From: Bradysia coprophila
Taxonomy: Eukaryota; Arthropoda; Insecta; Diptera; Sciaridae
Direction of reading: 5' to 3'
NCBI RefSeq assembly: GCF_014529535.1
Contig: NC_050735.1
Location: forward strand, 7,141,739-7,205,738
DNA: 64,000 bases
Shown piece by piece: positions 24,388 to 37,319 of this stretch. The translations under genes and the position numbers were made by a program. The notes under the pieces are model-generated. The model saw nothing but the letters and a program-made list of their open reading frames with translations. It did no database searches and had not been told where the DNA came from. Position 1 is the stretch's first letter. Each line of letters starts with the position of its first letter.

Positions 24388-25852
24388 CAAGCCCTGGTTA
24401 AAGATCATCTGAATTTTGATCAATGCAGGATTCCTTAATGTTAGGAAAAATTAATGGTACGTACCTTTCGTATTATTTGGTTAGACCGGTGCACACCTGC
24501 TCCCTATTAGACTTATTCCTTCTTCCAGACAAATATCAATCGTTCTAATCTAACAACCTTGGAATAACACGGACGGCACAATTTTCAGGAATTTTATTAT
24601 AGGTGATGACCTCACATTCCCTCACATTCTCTTTAGCTCGAATCAGGAAAACTAGTCTCACACGATTTGAGATTATGTTTAAGAATTTCCCCAATTTTAT
24701 TGCTGGTAATAGACGACGATTGGACTTAGGAAAGAGCATTGGATTTTCTTGGATCTTCTCATGAAAGAATTGACATTGAAATTTGAGCTAATTTCTTGGA
24801 AGAAAATCAAAAGAGGAATTCTTCTGAAACGAAGACAATCAAAAAGACGATGTCTGAATTTCCGAAACTAATTTTTTCTTTCATACATTTCCCCGTCACA
24901 TTCTTATGGCACTTATTCCGCTAATGAGCTCGTCCTCAGTCAGTCGAAACCTACGGTCCAGAATCATTTGAGAAAAATAATGGCCACCACCAGGATCTTT
25001 CCAGTGATTTGTTAGAAAACGAACTAACGACAAAAAATGTTCCTTTTTTGCATGCATTTTGTTCTAAATCCTTTTCTAATAAACATCGGAACGATCGAAA
25101 CTCAGACTAAATTCAGATTGTTCAATATTCGATCGTCTCGTATACACCTCGGTAAGAACAAATCGAAGGTTGCGCGATTTGTTGGCGACATCACTGATGA
25201 TGATCAGTGGCTTATACGTGTATATTATGTAGGGAACGTGCACAAAAATTGAGTCTCTAAAAAGGTCAGGTCGATTGTAAAATGAATCTGATTGGAGACT
25301 TATCTTGGTAGACGTTCACTATTGTATTAGTAATAAGAGAAATCGAAAGTGAAGCTAGTTGACCCTAATCAAGAGGGAATATCACGGTTTCTGTGAGGTG
25401 ATTGGGTTACTTTAGCATCGCTTGACATCATCCTACTCCGAACCTTCTTTTCTACTTCTATTTGATCATAGAAAAGATTCGTTTAGTCATAATGTCTTTC
25501 AGATACAGAGTCAAGTTTGACGTCATGAAAGTCAGTGATCGAAAATACAGTGTGATATCGCCTTATGTTTTCCTTAACTGGTTCGAAATTTAGTGCTGCC
25601 TTTGTGATGATTATTTTTTGTGATATTTGTTTGTTATGTAACCTTCTAGTTCCTTAATTATCCGAATTAATTTAATTTATTTATCTATTTTGTTTTTCTT
25701 TGACAAATCTCTTTAAGAGGATTGATCTATCGACCTAAATGTATTTATCTTTGTATGTATATGTATAAATCATCGTTCGTATCCCACACACGTCAGTCAA
25801 GGGATGATAATAAAGAAATCGTTTTAAAAAAAAATGTGTGACAATGTGTCAT

Positions 25853-26127
25853 AATGTGGTTTCCACTTAAAAATGATCGCTGTAAGAAAGTACCGTGAAG
25901 GATTTCTGTTGGTGGAAATTCATCTATCTTTTAACCAATAAAAAAACTTCACGAAGCTCTCTTATGACGAACATTTTTATATGAAAATCAATTGAGTATG
26001 GTTTCAACTTAACAAAAACTACTACGTGAGAGAGCCGTGAGAGAGCAAGCTGTCAAGTAAACAAAGCAAAAATTGAAAAAATTCAATTTTCTCTCTCACA
26101 CGGAATACTTTTTTGGTAAGTGGAAAT
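25853..26127. repeat. Dispersed repeat with short terminal inverted repeat (shared with 60.7 kb)
   Basis: The ends TTTCCACTTA (about 25,860) and TAAGTGGAAA (about 26,118) are inverted, allowing one mismatch. The interior AAAAATTGAAAAAATTCAAT with CTCTCTCACACGG and GAGAGAGCAAGCTGTCAAGT recurs inverted at 60,667-60,791. Confidence 0.55.
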
Positions 26128-26131
26128 CAAG

Positions 26132-26241
26132 CATTACTCTAGCTACACATAGAGACGCGAAAGAGATCTAATTCAGTCAAGTTTGACAAAAGAAAATGTT
26201 TAATTAGGTCTCTTTCACGTTGCTATTTGTAGCTCAGTTAT
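26132..26241. mobile_element. Short inverted-repeat element, about 110 bp
   Basis: The left end ATTACTCTAGCTACACATAG pairs with the right end whose reverse complement is ATAACTGAGCTACAAATAGC. GACGCGAAAGAGATCTAATT pairs with AATTAGGTCTCTTTCACGTT. A second copy lies at 795-925. Confidence 0.6.
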
Positions 26242-26846
26242 TCTTTGTAATACTTTCGATCCGGATGAGATTCAGCTTCGAAGTCTACTTCGACTAAGTT
26301 CCTTATCCCTCGTTTCTTAATCATCCAATTTTTAGACCATCACCCTGACAATTTCGAATATTCAAGTCCAAGGCAAAAATAGGCCAATCAATGCCATTTG
26401 CCGTACATGAGAGCTTCAGCCAATCCGATGTGGTACCATTTGCTACACGATACCATTCTTAGAAATAGAAAAATCCAATGGTTCGGCAGTATACCAAAAC
26501 AAAAATTTTATTTCACGTTCGGTCTTCTGAATTTTCAATAAAATATTCACTCCCGAAACGAAATGTTTCTGAAATTACAAATTGAGATGGCGCCTAGTAT
26601 GGTAGACAAAATTTGACATTCAATTGTTTCCGCTTCTTTTGAGACAGAATTTGTCTTTGCTTAGGTCGACTTATAAATGGGAGAGTAAATTACATTTTTC
26701 AATTAGAACTTAAACCAACTTAAGCGTACAATTCACACCCAAGTCCATAATTATAGATAAAGGAGAAAAGAATAAATGGGGAAAAATAATAAGGAAAGAG
26801 AGTGAGAAAATTAAAAAAAATGGTTTACAATTACAACACTGTCAGC

Positions 26847-27844
<998 letters not shown>

Positions 27845-28353
27845 GTTTGAAGTGATTTTGATGTCAGAAAATGTATAATTTTTATTTGAAAACACCGTCA
27901 GTCAGCTATAAAGCGTCTGTACCGAAAATATGAATGACTGAAGTTGCGTGATTTCATGTTGTCGATAAGTTTGATGCGTTCTTTGTTGCAGTAGTCGGAT
28001 TCTAAGTCACGCTACTTTTGAGCAATGTGGTATGTGCTATTTTGTTTCTGTGGCACTCACAATTATGTCAAAATATTATAAAAACAAGTGTCCTTTATGC
28101 GAGAGACATTAGATCATACCTGCTTTGTCCTTTCATTAGGACGATCAACATCCAAATAAACGATAATAAACTTGCGTTGAGATGGTTCTTTAACTCCGAA
28201 ATGAACAGAGCAATGTTATGCTCATCGTTGTATAGGTTTAGGTCTACAATTTAGCCTTGTATTGATTCGTCTTAACAGTATTTGCAGGTGCACGACTTCC
28301 TGCTGTTTCGTGTTATTATCCTATCCTAAACGTAGAGATGGTATGACCAAGCG

Positions 28354-28530
28354 ATAGAGTGTTATTATGAAAGAGAAAGAAAGAGAAAGCAAGTTAAAAT
28401 AAACTGGTCTTCGGTCCTCTCGATCGTATGTAAATATGTTCAAAGAGAAGCAAATACCTTGACAAATCTCCCAAGGCAAGTTATAATTAACTGGTCTTCG
28501 GTCTTCTCGTTCCGATCATAACACTCTATA
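28354..28530. mobile_element. TATAGAGTGTTATGAT-family element, copy 1
   Basis: Starts ATAGAGTGTTATTATGAAAG and ends CGATCATAACACTCTATA, so the termini are inverted repeats. Internally AACTGGTCTTCGGTC occurs twice and GGCAAGTTATAAT once, in the order seen in the copies at 29.10 and 29.48 kb. Non-autonomous. Confidence 0.8.
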
Positions 28531-29100
28531 CAAATCATACAATTTCTATAAAGCAGTGACATCTAATGAGTGTGAAAATTGCTGCGAACTGTCTTATGTG
28601 TCGGGGCCGAAAATGAAGGAGTTTTGAGATTTTTCTCTGGTTTTCGGCCGCTTGCATTTCGTTCGGGCTACAACTCGCAAATTGCCTAAAATCAATCGTC
28701 CAAAACAGACACACAAATAACTATTATATTTAGCCTACTGGGGACGAAAGTGACAGCAAAATGTAAGCCAAAGGGGCAAATGCGAGGCTTCTATCTGTCA
28801 CTTTCGGCCCTTGGGCGTACATTTTTCAACTTTCGTCCAAAGTAGGACGCATATAAAGCAATTTTAGATAATTTTGGCATAAGGTGGTTTTCGCATCGCC
28901 ACGTGAAGTTACATTAAAAAAGAAATTGACTACTCTACCAGTCAACTAAAGTTGAGTGCACAGGTCGGTCCACGCCAAATTTTGACGGAAAATGTATTAG
29001 ACAAATGTCATTTTTTCTCTCATAGCAGGCCAAAGTATGAAAGAAGAAAATTATTAAATTGTTTTTGATATGTCAAAATTTGTATGTTTATTTAACTGAG

Positions 29101-29294
29101 TATAGACTGTTATGATTAGAGCGAGAAAACCGAAGACTAGTTATTATAACTTGCCTTGGGGTACTTGTCAAAGTATTTGCTTCTCTTTCAACGTGGTACG
29201 TTGAGAGCGAGAGGACAGAAGACCAGTTTGTTTGAACTTGCCTTGGGGTACTTGTCAAAATATCTTCTTCTCTTTCATCATAACATACCTATAT
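29101..29294. mobile_element. TATAGAGTGTTATGAT-family element, copy 2 (inverted)
   Basis: In opposite orientation to the other two copies. Starts TATAGACTGTTATGATTAGA and contains TTGCCTTGGGGTACTTGTCA twice, about 87 bp apart. It ends TTCATCATAACATACCTATA. The two 85-90 bp halves make the element an internal dimer. Confidence 0.85.
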
Positions 29295-29476
29295 ACGATC
29301 GGGCAGCACTCTTTTTAATGTTCTCTTTGAACACTTTATACTCTACCCGTTAGTTAATACAAGCGATTTTAAATCTTAGAATGGAGAACGTAATGCCTTT
29401 GCCAAAATATTCCATCCCGAGGATCCCAGGTAAATACCAATTTATTTACCTTGGTAAATTTGACAAGTGAAAATTG

Positions 29477-29669
29477 TATAGAGTGTTATGATGAAAGAGA
29501 AAGAAATATTTTGACAAGTACCCCAAGACAACTTCTAAGAGACTGGTCTTCGGTCCTCTTGCTCTCAACGTAGCATGTTGAAAGAGAAAGCAATATTTTG
29601 ACAAGTACCCCAAGGCAAGTTATAATGAACTAGTCTTCGGTTCTCTCGCTCTGATCATGACAGTCTATA
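29477..29669. mobile_element. TATAGAGTGTTATGAT-family element, copy 3
   Basis: Starts TATAGAGTGTTATGATGAAA and ends GATCATGACAGTCTATA, about 193 bp. TATTTTGACAAGTACCCCAA occurs twice and CTTCGG twice, showing the same dimer of 85-90 bp halves. Best-preserved copy of the three. Confidence 0.85.
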
Positions 29670-30059
29670 GCTCAGAAATGGGTGCGTACTTTCGAAATGT
29701 CATTCAAATGTCAATTATTTTTTCCCTTTGGACGACGCAAGTCGTATTACACACTCATCGTACTGTAGCGTGAAGGAAAAACTTTAATTTCCGATATTAT
29801 TACACGTAAGTTTTTATGGATTACATTCAAATGTAGCTGTATTAACTGAACCGATCAACATTCAATCGAAATCCAATTCAGAGTACTTGTAGTTCCTCGG
29901 AATTGGGACTATCGGGCGAATGCGATTCCTTTACTGCCACATTTCTATTAAAATGGCGATTGTACTTAACCTCATTCATTTGATTAACACATACTGTTGA
30001 GTTGTTGCATTTATAATCAAAGTTGGTGTTTTGCCTTCAATTTCAGAAATTCAGTTAAT

Positions 30060-33000
30060 ATGTCTCGATTCTTTGCTACTGGTGGATCCGACTCGGAATC
30101 GGAGAGTGGAAGTGATGAGGAGCCAGTTGTTCGTCAACAGCCCGCAGCTGTATTTACGGTATGTTAGGTGGATTCATAAATCGGGCGGTGGAATGAATGT
30201 TAACTCAATCGAAATTTCGATTTCAGTTCAGCGATGACGAAGAGGAAGTGAAGCGTGTGGTACGCTCAACGAAGGAGAAGCGCTACGAAGACCTTTCCAA
30301 TTTGATCAAAGCAATTCGAAACCACAAGAAAATCAAAGACATGGCCAGCATCATCACAAGTTTTGAGGATTTGAATCGTGCCTACCAGAAAGCGTTGCCA
30401 GTCATTACCAAGGAGGAGAACGGTGTTACGCCTAGATTTTACGTTCGTTGCCTTGCTGAATTGGAGGATTTCATAACCGAAACGTGGGAGGACAAGAGGA
30501 ATTTGTCAAAGAACAATTTGAAGTCATTGGGAACGTTGCGGCAGAAGGTGCGAAAATACATCAAGGACTTCGAAACGGATCTGGCGAAATTTCGTGAGGC
30601 GCCCGACCAGGAGGACGAAGAGGAAGAGAAATCCGAAGAAGAAGAAGAAAGTTCGGCCGATGAAGAAGTGGCCGCCAAGGTGGTTCCAGTGAAGAAAGAC
30701 GTGGAAAAAACGAAGAAACCGAAGCCGCAAAATGATGATGACTCTGACGATTCAATTGATTGGGGCAGCGACAGTGATTCGGACAGCGATTCGTCGGAAG
30801 AAGAAGCCGGAATGGGAAACATTCGAGAACGGTTCTTGAAGAAAGCTACCGACAAGGCGGACGACGGTGTCGATAAAAGGCGAATCAAGAAAGACAAGGT
30901 GCGTAAGATTCGCGAAGAAAGCGATGGTGAAGGTGACGGCGAAGGCGAATGGAATATAGTCACAGCCGGCTCTGGAACGGTTGAGAAACCGAAAATGTTT
31001 GCCAAGGATGCCGAAATTGACATTGGCGTGGTGTTGAACAAACTCAACGAGATCATGGCAGCCAGAGGAAAGAAACGCACCGATCGACGTCTCCAAATCG
31101 ATTTGTTGTTTGAATTGAAGCAAATCGCCCAGCAGCACAATTTGGGTGATGCGGTTGCTGTCAAAATCAGATTCAACATCATTTCGGCCATCTACGACTA
31201 CAACCCGAAAGTGTCTGAGCCAATGAAGTTGGAGTATTGGACCAAGTTGTTGGACGTCATCGTGGACATGATGACGATACTTTTGAATGCGAAGAACATT
31301 ACCCTGGCTCAATCGGTCATGGAGGAACAAGAAGAGTACGAAAATGCACCGTTCTACATCAGAGGTTGTGCCCTGAATGCCGTCGAGAAATTGGACGATG
31401 AATTCACGAAATTGCTGAAGGAATGCGATCCCCACTCCAACGATTATGTCGACCGATTGAAGGATGAAGTCAAGGTAACGAGTATCATCGAACAAGTAGT
31501 GACGTATATCGAGCAGGTGGGCAGTGTATCGGAAATCTGTCGAGTTTATTTGCGTAAAATCGATCATCTGTACTACAAGTTCGATCCGAATGTGCTGAAG
31601 AAGAAGAACGGTGAGATCACTGCTCGCACATCACTCGACGAAATGGATAAACTGAGCCGATACATTTACACCAAGGACGATACCGATCGTATTCGTACCC
31701 GGGCGATTCTGTGCCACATCTACCATTACGCCATGCACGACAATTGGTTCGCCGCTAGAGATCTGCTGTTGATGAGCCACTTGCAGGAGAACATTCAACA
31801 TTCGGATCCGCCCACTCAGATTCTGTACAATCGAACCATGGCCAATTTGGGGCTGTGCGCATTCCGGCAGGGTAACATTAAGGACGCACATCAGTGCCTG
31901 GTCGATTTGATGATGACCGGAAAGCCGAAAGAATTGTTGGCTCAGGGTCTGTTGCCACAGGTATGGGATCCATTTACTGTCCCGGTGGAAACGAAATTCC
32001 AAATTTGCATTAATTGTTTCAGCGACAACACGAACGCAGTGCCGAACAAGAGAAGGTGGAAAAACAACGTCTCATGCCATTCCATATGCACATCAATTTG
32101 GAATTGTTGGAATGTGTGTACTTAGTGTCGGCAATGCTGCTAGAAATTCCGTACATGGCTGCCCACGAATTCGATGCCCGTCGTCGTATGATCAGGTCAG
32201 TTGACAATTATTTTTTTTCGATCTTTTCCATTTTGTTTGCTGGATCAATTGCTGATGCAATCGTGAATAAAAGTTGCGCTCGGTCGTTCTAATAAGCAAA
32301 CAGAGATAAATCAATGACACTGAGAGGGTGGTACACGAGGAAATGTTATCGTGCCTCCGCGATATTGTCCGGACATGACAGTCGTCAAAGCTTAGTCGAC
32401 TCACAGTGCCACCATGTCACTCAAATCCTAACATTCAATCCTCTACCCTTACAGTAAAACATTCTACCAGCAACTCCGTTCATCCGAGCGTCAATCGCTC
32501 GTCGGACCACCTGAATCGATGCGTGAACACGTAGTAGCAGCTGCCAAGGCCATGCGTTGTGGCAATTGGAATGCGTGTGCCACATTCATTGTGAACAAGA
32601 AGATGAACACAAAAGTCTGGGACTTGTTCTACGAAGCCGATCGCGTCCGTGAAATGTTGACCAAATTCATCAAAGAGGAATCGTTGCGCACGTATCTGTT
32701 CACCTATTCGAATGTGTACACGTCGATCAGCATTCCATCGCTGGTCGAAATGTTTGAACTGGAAAAATCGAAGGTGCACTCACTGATCAGTAAAATGATT
32801 ATCAACGGCGAACTAATGGCCTCACTGGACGATCCAACTGAAACGGTGGTTATGCATCGATCGGAACCGTCTCGTCTGCAGGCATTGTCCATGCAATTGG
32901 CCGACAAAGTGACCAATTTGGTGGACGCAAACGAGCGGATATTTGAATTGAAGCAAGGCAACATGTTCCAACGATTCCCGGTATGTGCCAATATCGATGT

Positions 33001-33178
33001 GTTCGATAGATTCCATGGTTTTAACAATTTTTTTCTTTTCGTTATTTTGTAGGGTCAGCGTGGAGACCGTGGTAATTACCGTAATCAAAACAACCAACAA
33101 GGCAACTGGAACAACAATCGTAACAATCGAAATAACAATAGAAATCATCGTATGCGAGATCATCGCGATGATGATTAA
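30060..33178 (+). CDS. eIF3c: Eukaryotic translation initiation factor 3 subunit C
   Basis: Five exons (30,060-30,158; 30,227-31,960; 32,023-32,195; 32,455-32,980; 33,053-33,178) give 885 residues with every junction in phase. The start ATG opens the family-typical MSRFFATG followed by Ser/Glu/Asp repeats. The N-terminal third is highly acidic and Lys-rich (poly-Glu near residue 160, SDSDSD near 205). The conserved core includes [62 protein letters not shown] and the block [22 protein letters not shown]-terminal PCI domain with winged helix ends in [15 protein letters not shown]. It is a core scaffold of the eIF3 complex that joins the 40S subunit and the initiator ternary complex. The tail (from 33,053) is an Asn/Arg-rich [11 protein letters not shown] stretch rather than the Gly/Arg/Tyr tail of vertebrates. 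AATAAA signals follow at 33,371, 33,384 and 33,434. Confidence 0.97.
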
Positions 33179-33370
33179 ACGGTTGTGTGCGTTCGGTTCC
33201 GCTGATTCTCTGTGCCAACACCACGTCAACCAGTTGATGGCGAGGGGAGTCTTGTTATTTGCGATTATGACAAAATATGAAACGATTTGTAGATGGTTCC
33301 GGTCTAGGCGACCACAAAATTGTTGTACGATTTTGTTGTTGTTCTAGATCGGAAAGAAATTGGAAAAGGA

Positions 33371-33439
33371 AATAAACAAAAAAAATAAACTTTTATGTCC
33401 ATCGATCAGTCTTATCTTCCAATCGGACGATTAAATAAA
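33371..33439 (+). terminator. Polyadenylation signals of eIF3c
   Basis: AATAAA occurs at 33,371-33,376, 33,384-33,389 and 33,434-33,439, within 270 bases of the eIF3c stop codon. These are the expected cleavage/polyadenylation hexamers; which is used is unknown. Confidence 0.6.
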
Positions 33440-33494
33440 CTTTTTGCATCTACACATGCCCAGCTAGTTTCTTTCATTCAACTGCGTCATGTTC

Positions 33495-33677
33495 TCACGA
33501 TATTTCGTCATCGTTGTGCAATTTAAGAGCGACATGTTGATAGGTGTTTGCCGCGTTGGCCTGCATCACAATGAGAAAATATTTGTCTGTAGTGGAATGA
33601 CATTGATCACAACGTTCGTGTTGATAGAGTGAAGTTTCAACCCAAAAATCGGTCGATTTAAAATTAGTCGATTCCAT
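33495..33677 (-). CDS. Possible small 60-residue protein, unknown
   Basis: A minus-strand ATG in good context (GGAAGATGG) opens 60 codons containing a CDQC pair and HVALKLHNDD. The reading frame lies tail-to-tail with eIF3c and looks more protein-like in composition than nearby frames. No family recognised, no splice partners found, and it may be chance or the last exon of something larger. Confidence 0.25.
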   Translation of the reverse strand: MESTNFKSTDFWVETSLYQHERCDQCHSTTDKYFLIVMQANAANTYQHVALKLHNDDEIS

Positions 33678-33699
33678 CTTCCTTTCACCAAATGCAAAC

Positions 33700-36600
33700 T
33701 ATTTACAACATCTCAAAAAGTGAGTAACTATATCGTCCACTTTGAGCTAAATTTCACGTTGGGAGGAGTAAGTTTGACTGGTCTTAAAATATGGCTTCTA
33801 TAAATGGTTCACGTTCCAAACTGCTTAAGCACATTCAGGCACATGGGAAAAAATTAAAACATTCATGAACTCGAAATATTGTCAGTTCGTGTTCGAACGT
33901 AAAGCTCCAAAAAAATTGGAGTTAGTGGAGGGGAGTGGAACTAATTCACCAATTTGCAATTTTCTCATTGAATAACTTGAAATGGGGTATCAATGGAAAG
34001 CTTAGACAATGTATGTTACGACTAGCATGTTAGGTTCCCATTAAGCGTCATCAGTACCAGCCCAGACCTGTCTAAAGTTCACACAGATTTTGAAAATTTT
34101 TCTTGCAGATTTCTGCAAACATATATCAATGAATTAAATTAAACTAGGCATGACCTACTTGAACTCAGCTTTCCAACGAGCCCACTCTCGCCCGGGACGA
34201 TCGTTTATGACGGCCAAAAAATTCGGATAAAAATCACCATTTTACCAACTTCGGAGATGTTCAACCAGCAACCAGGTGTGGCTAGAGACCGTGTGAGGCC
34301 TGTTTTGAGGTCTACTGGCAAAGACCTTTCAAACCATGTATATATCAATCCCAGGCGAAATGGGTCCGATTTTGGTAGGCGGCTTTTCAAAAGAATCCCT
34401 CCTTTCATTTTCTTTGATTCCTTTATCGCTCTTTATAAGAAAATTTCAAACTCATTACCATCGCGTGATTAGTGAATTGAAACTCCTTTCAAGTTAGCGC
34501 GGTACTTACGAGAGGATGCAGGCCTTCTGTACTGCCATTGTACCGAATCTCCAATTAATAAGGAAGCCATCAATCCCATTTAGAGCATCCTTTTATCTCC
34601 TTTGTACATCCCTGTTCAACCTTTGGCTTCGAAGCATCGACGCGTCAACGACCTTGCTACAATTGTACGCGTGAATAGTAGTTTCTTGGTAAAGTAGTTG
34701 TTTCTAAGTTCTAGGATGAAGGAAGTGAAATGAATACTTCCTCTAATCCTCATAAGAATCGATGGAATTAGATCCTAAGAATTTATGGCTTAATCCACAG
34801 AAAATTGTGGAATAAATTTTGATTTGAAAGAATCTTACGAGGTTTCCATGGTCAAAGCAATGCCCTAAAGTTAACACTTAACACTGAAGAAGGTTAACGT
34901 ATTGACACTATAGTCAATGGGGTTTGTTAAAAATAGGTTGTAACAGTTTGTGAAAACTCACCTACTTTTTCATGTGACATGTTACATACGGCTATTCTAT
35001 CAGTTATCGATAACGATAACGCTCTGGGTAATATGGTCCTATATATAGGAAACTGCATGTTAAAAAATTGAAGTACAAGATTTGAAATCAACCGATTAAA
35101 TTATTTTGATCGATGGAAGACCTATAATAATACTGGTCTGGAGCAGGTTAAAAATCCAACTACTTTCCCTAATTCTACTCGCTTTTCAACTTATTTACTT
35201 CAAATTTATCGTGGATTGCCTGTTATCATCCTAGCATCATGTTCCATTTCAACGCTTTGTCTTGAATTTTATAAAAAGGAACAATTTAGTTTTGTAGAAT
35301 CGAAAAATTTTAAATTGACCAATTTTTGGTTTAAATTTTCGCTGTAATTGGAGGTGAGAATAATTCAATTGATAGAAATTGTTGGAGCAACGTTTCGGCT
35401 GTTCAATTTTTCATGTGACCTTGTGAGGCTTGAAACCTGTGCCATATTATTACCTTTCCCGATACGAAAAACATTTGCTCTGGGACTTTTGGATTCGAGT
35501 CCTATCGAAAGCAACTCTAATGTGCATAATGTGCCCTCGCACATCGTTAAAAAACAAAATTAGAGGCTAAATGACGGCATCAGTCCTACATGAAGAACGA
35601 AATTTAAAAATGTAATTTTTGTTACCAGGTCTAGCTTGCTTGACAAGTCGAAAATCCGAAAATATTCGACTTGTCATGCAGGACAGAACTTCCAACAAAA
35701 ATTTAATTTTTACATTTAATTCTTCACTAACAGCACTAACAGCAATTCGGATGAAACCTGTGAAGCTGTGGAATCAAAGTCTCGTGGGGCACCAGTATAT
35801 GTGTAAAGTGACGATGCGATGTAAGTGATACGTCTGGTTTCTTTGCTCTTTCCCTTTACATCAGTTGATAAACTATTCCAGTACAAGATTTTGTTTTGTC
35901 AAAAATAGATTGATAATACGACAATATTTTGTCAGAAAATTGTGGAGCCCCTCATAGGTCTCACTTGTTCATCTATTAGATTATCTATTCAGGCATTCAG
36001 GTGGCTTTACAAAAAAACGTAACAGGTCGAAAGTGAAGGCAAAGGAATGCCATCAGGGGAAACCACTGAACAAAAGGGTGGCAAATCAATTTCTAATTCT
36101 TTTTAATTCCTTCAATTACCGGATTAATTCCGTTTTGGTGGATTTCAGGGGCCCCGACATCTAAGGAAAGGACAAGCGAGGCTCGGGCACCACTACACGA
36201 ATGATGAGCACCACTACATCTTTCCAGTTTTACCTGAAAAAGCACCACTACTCCCAGATTCGCTTGTTGTATGAGCACCACTACTCCCAAACACAAGTCG
36301 GAGTCCCTGGTGGATTTGCACTTTAATTACTATTAATTTCTAATGATATTCCATTATATTCTTTAAATTTTCTTTACTTTTCTTTATTTTGATAATTTTT
36401 TCAGATTTCCTTCAAATTTAAAGAAAACAAACGAAAACCGCCGAAATTACTGCAGTTTCGAAGTTGCCGAAGTATCCGATAATTAATAAGAATTAAAGAA
36501 ATGCCAGAAATTGATGGAATTACAAGGAATTGACTGGAAATACGAGAAATTGAGAGTAAGTGAAAGGAAACAATCGGCGATTGAACTGTATTGTACAAAC

Positions 36601-37319
36601 CGAATAGTCAAGACTGGAAACCGGCAGCTAGTGAGAAGATCACGTGTTTCCTTTCATTTACGTTCAATTTCTCGTATTTCCAGTCATTTCATTGTATTTC
36701 CTTCAATTCCTATTAATTACCAGATGCTCCGGCAGTTCCTTCAAGGGGTGTGTAATCAATGACCCGATTAATTTCCCCCTCGACAAAATGTCGGCCACTC
36801 AAAGACTTACAGTTAGTGTATAGGCACCAGTTGGTGCAGCCGCTTCGCTGGGAGTTATTACCAAAAAATTTGGTAAATGTTTGGAGAGTTCCGCTGGCTT
36901 ACAACAGTGACTATGGTGAATGGTGTATTCTATCTGAACATACCCTCTCCACAAAATTAAAAGGCCTAAAACCGAACGGCCTATTTCGTCAATGAAATTG
37001 CATAATGAAATGTGGGCTTATAGTAGTTTCCGGTGTTAATCGAATTTTTTTTTTGAACGCCTAAAGTAAAAATGCGCCCTCTACGATGGAAGAAAAACCG
37101 TATTTGATGACAGCGTTGGCTACGTTGGCTATTTTGACAATACGGCATCCCTTTTGACAGATCATAATTCATAACAAAACAACGAACGGGAGAAGCAATT
37201 TTGATTGGAAATTTAAGTGAAGCCAACTTTTGTTCGTTGAAAGTGTTAACTACATTGAAGCTGTGCATTCGATATTATGGTCAGTAATAGTTGACTTCAA
37301 CTTCAGCAGGCAAATACAT
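33700..37319. other. Intergenic, no gene recognised
   Basis: Contains a fragment related to the 40.7/41.6 kb element end (near 34,365-34,405, CCGATTTTGGTAGGCGGCTT) and a degenerate inverted repeat rich in GGAATT and AATTCC between 36.4 and 36.73 kb. Otherwise no supported coding sequence. The ZAD zinc-finger gene's promoter must lie toward the right end. Confidence 0.5.
36400..36735. repeat. Degenerate inverted repeat with GAAATTGA/TCAATTTC runs
   Basis: The left half has repeated GGAATT, GAAATTGA and GGAAATACGAGAAATTGA. The right half contains TCAATTTCTCGTATTTCCAG as the exact complement of the last. GTGAAAGGAAAC pairs with GTTTCCTTTCAT. Frames across it are byproducts of the palindrome. 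Confidence 0.5.

Larger units (their letters stand above)
24388..26846. other. Intergenic, no gene recognised
   Basis: Holds two dispersed repeats near 25.85-26.24 kb. A 71-residue frame at 25,037-25,252 has no recognisable motif and no ATG-supported exon structure that I can defend. The HP1 3' UTR probably occupies the last few hundred bases: an AATAAA on the minus strand is at 26,507-26,512. Confidence 0.5.
27845..30059. other. Divergent intergenic region between HP1 and eIF3c
   Basis: HP1 (minus) and eIF3c (plus) are transcribed away from each other, so both promoters lie here. The eIF3c start is preceded by a CCTTCAATTTCAG splice-acceptor-like site ending at 30,046, suggesting a 5' UTR intron. 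The centre is filled by three copies of one mobile element. No coding gene seen. Confidence 0.55.

Noticed and set aside
25037-25252. 71-residue frame (RSSRIHLGKNKSKVARF region)
   Set aside because: No recognisable domain and no ATG-led exon; could be the remains of a repeat, but nothing supports a gene.
30439-31567. Long minus-strand frames opposite eIF3c
   Set aside because: They mirror the strongly conserved eIF3c coding strand and have no family motifs of their own.
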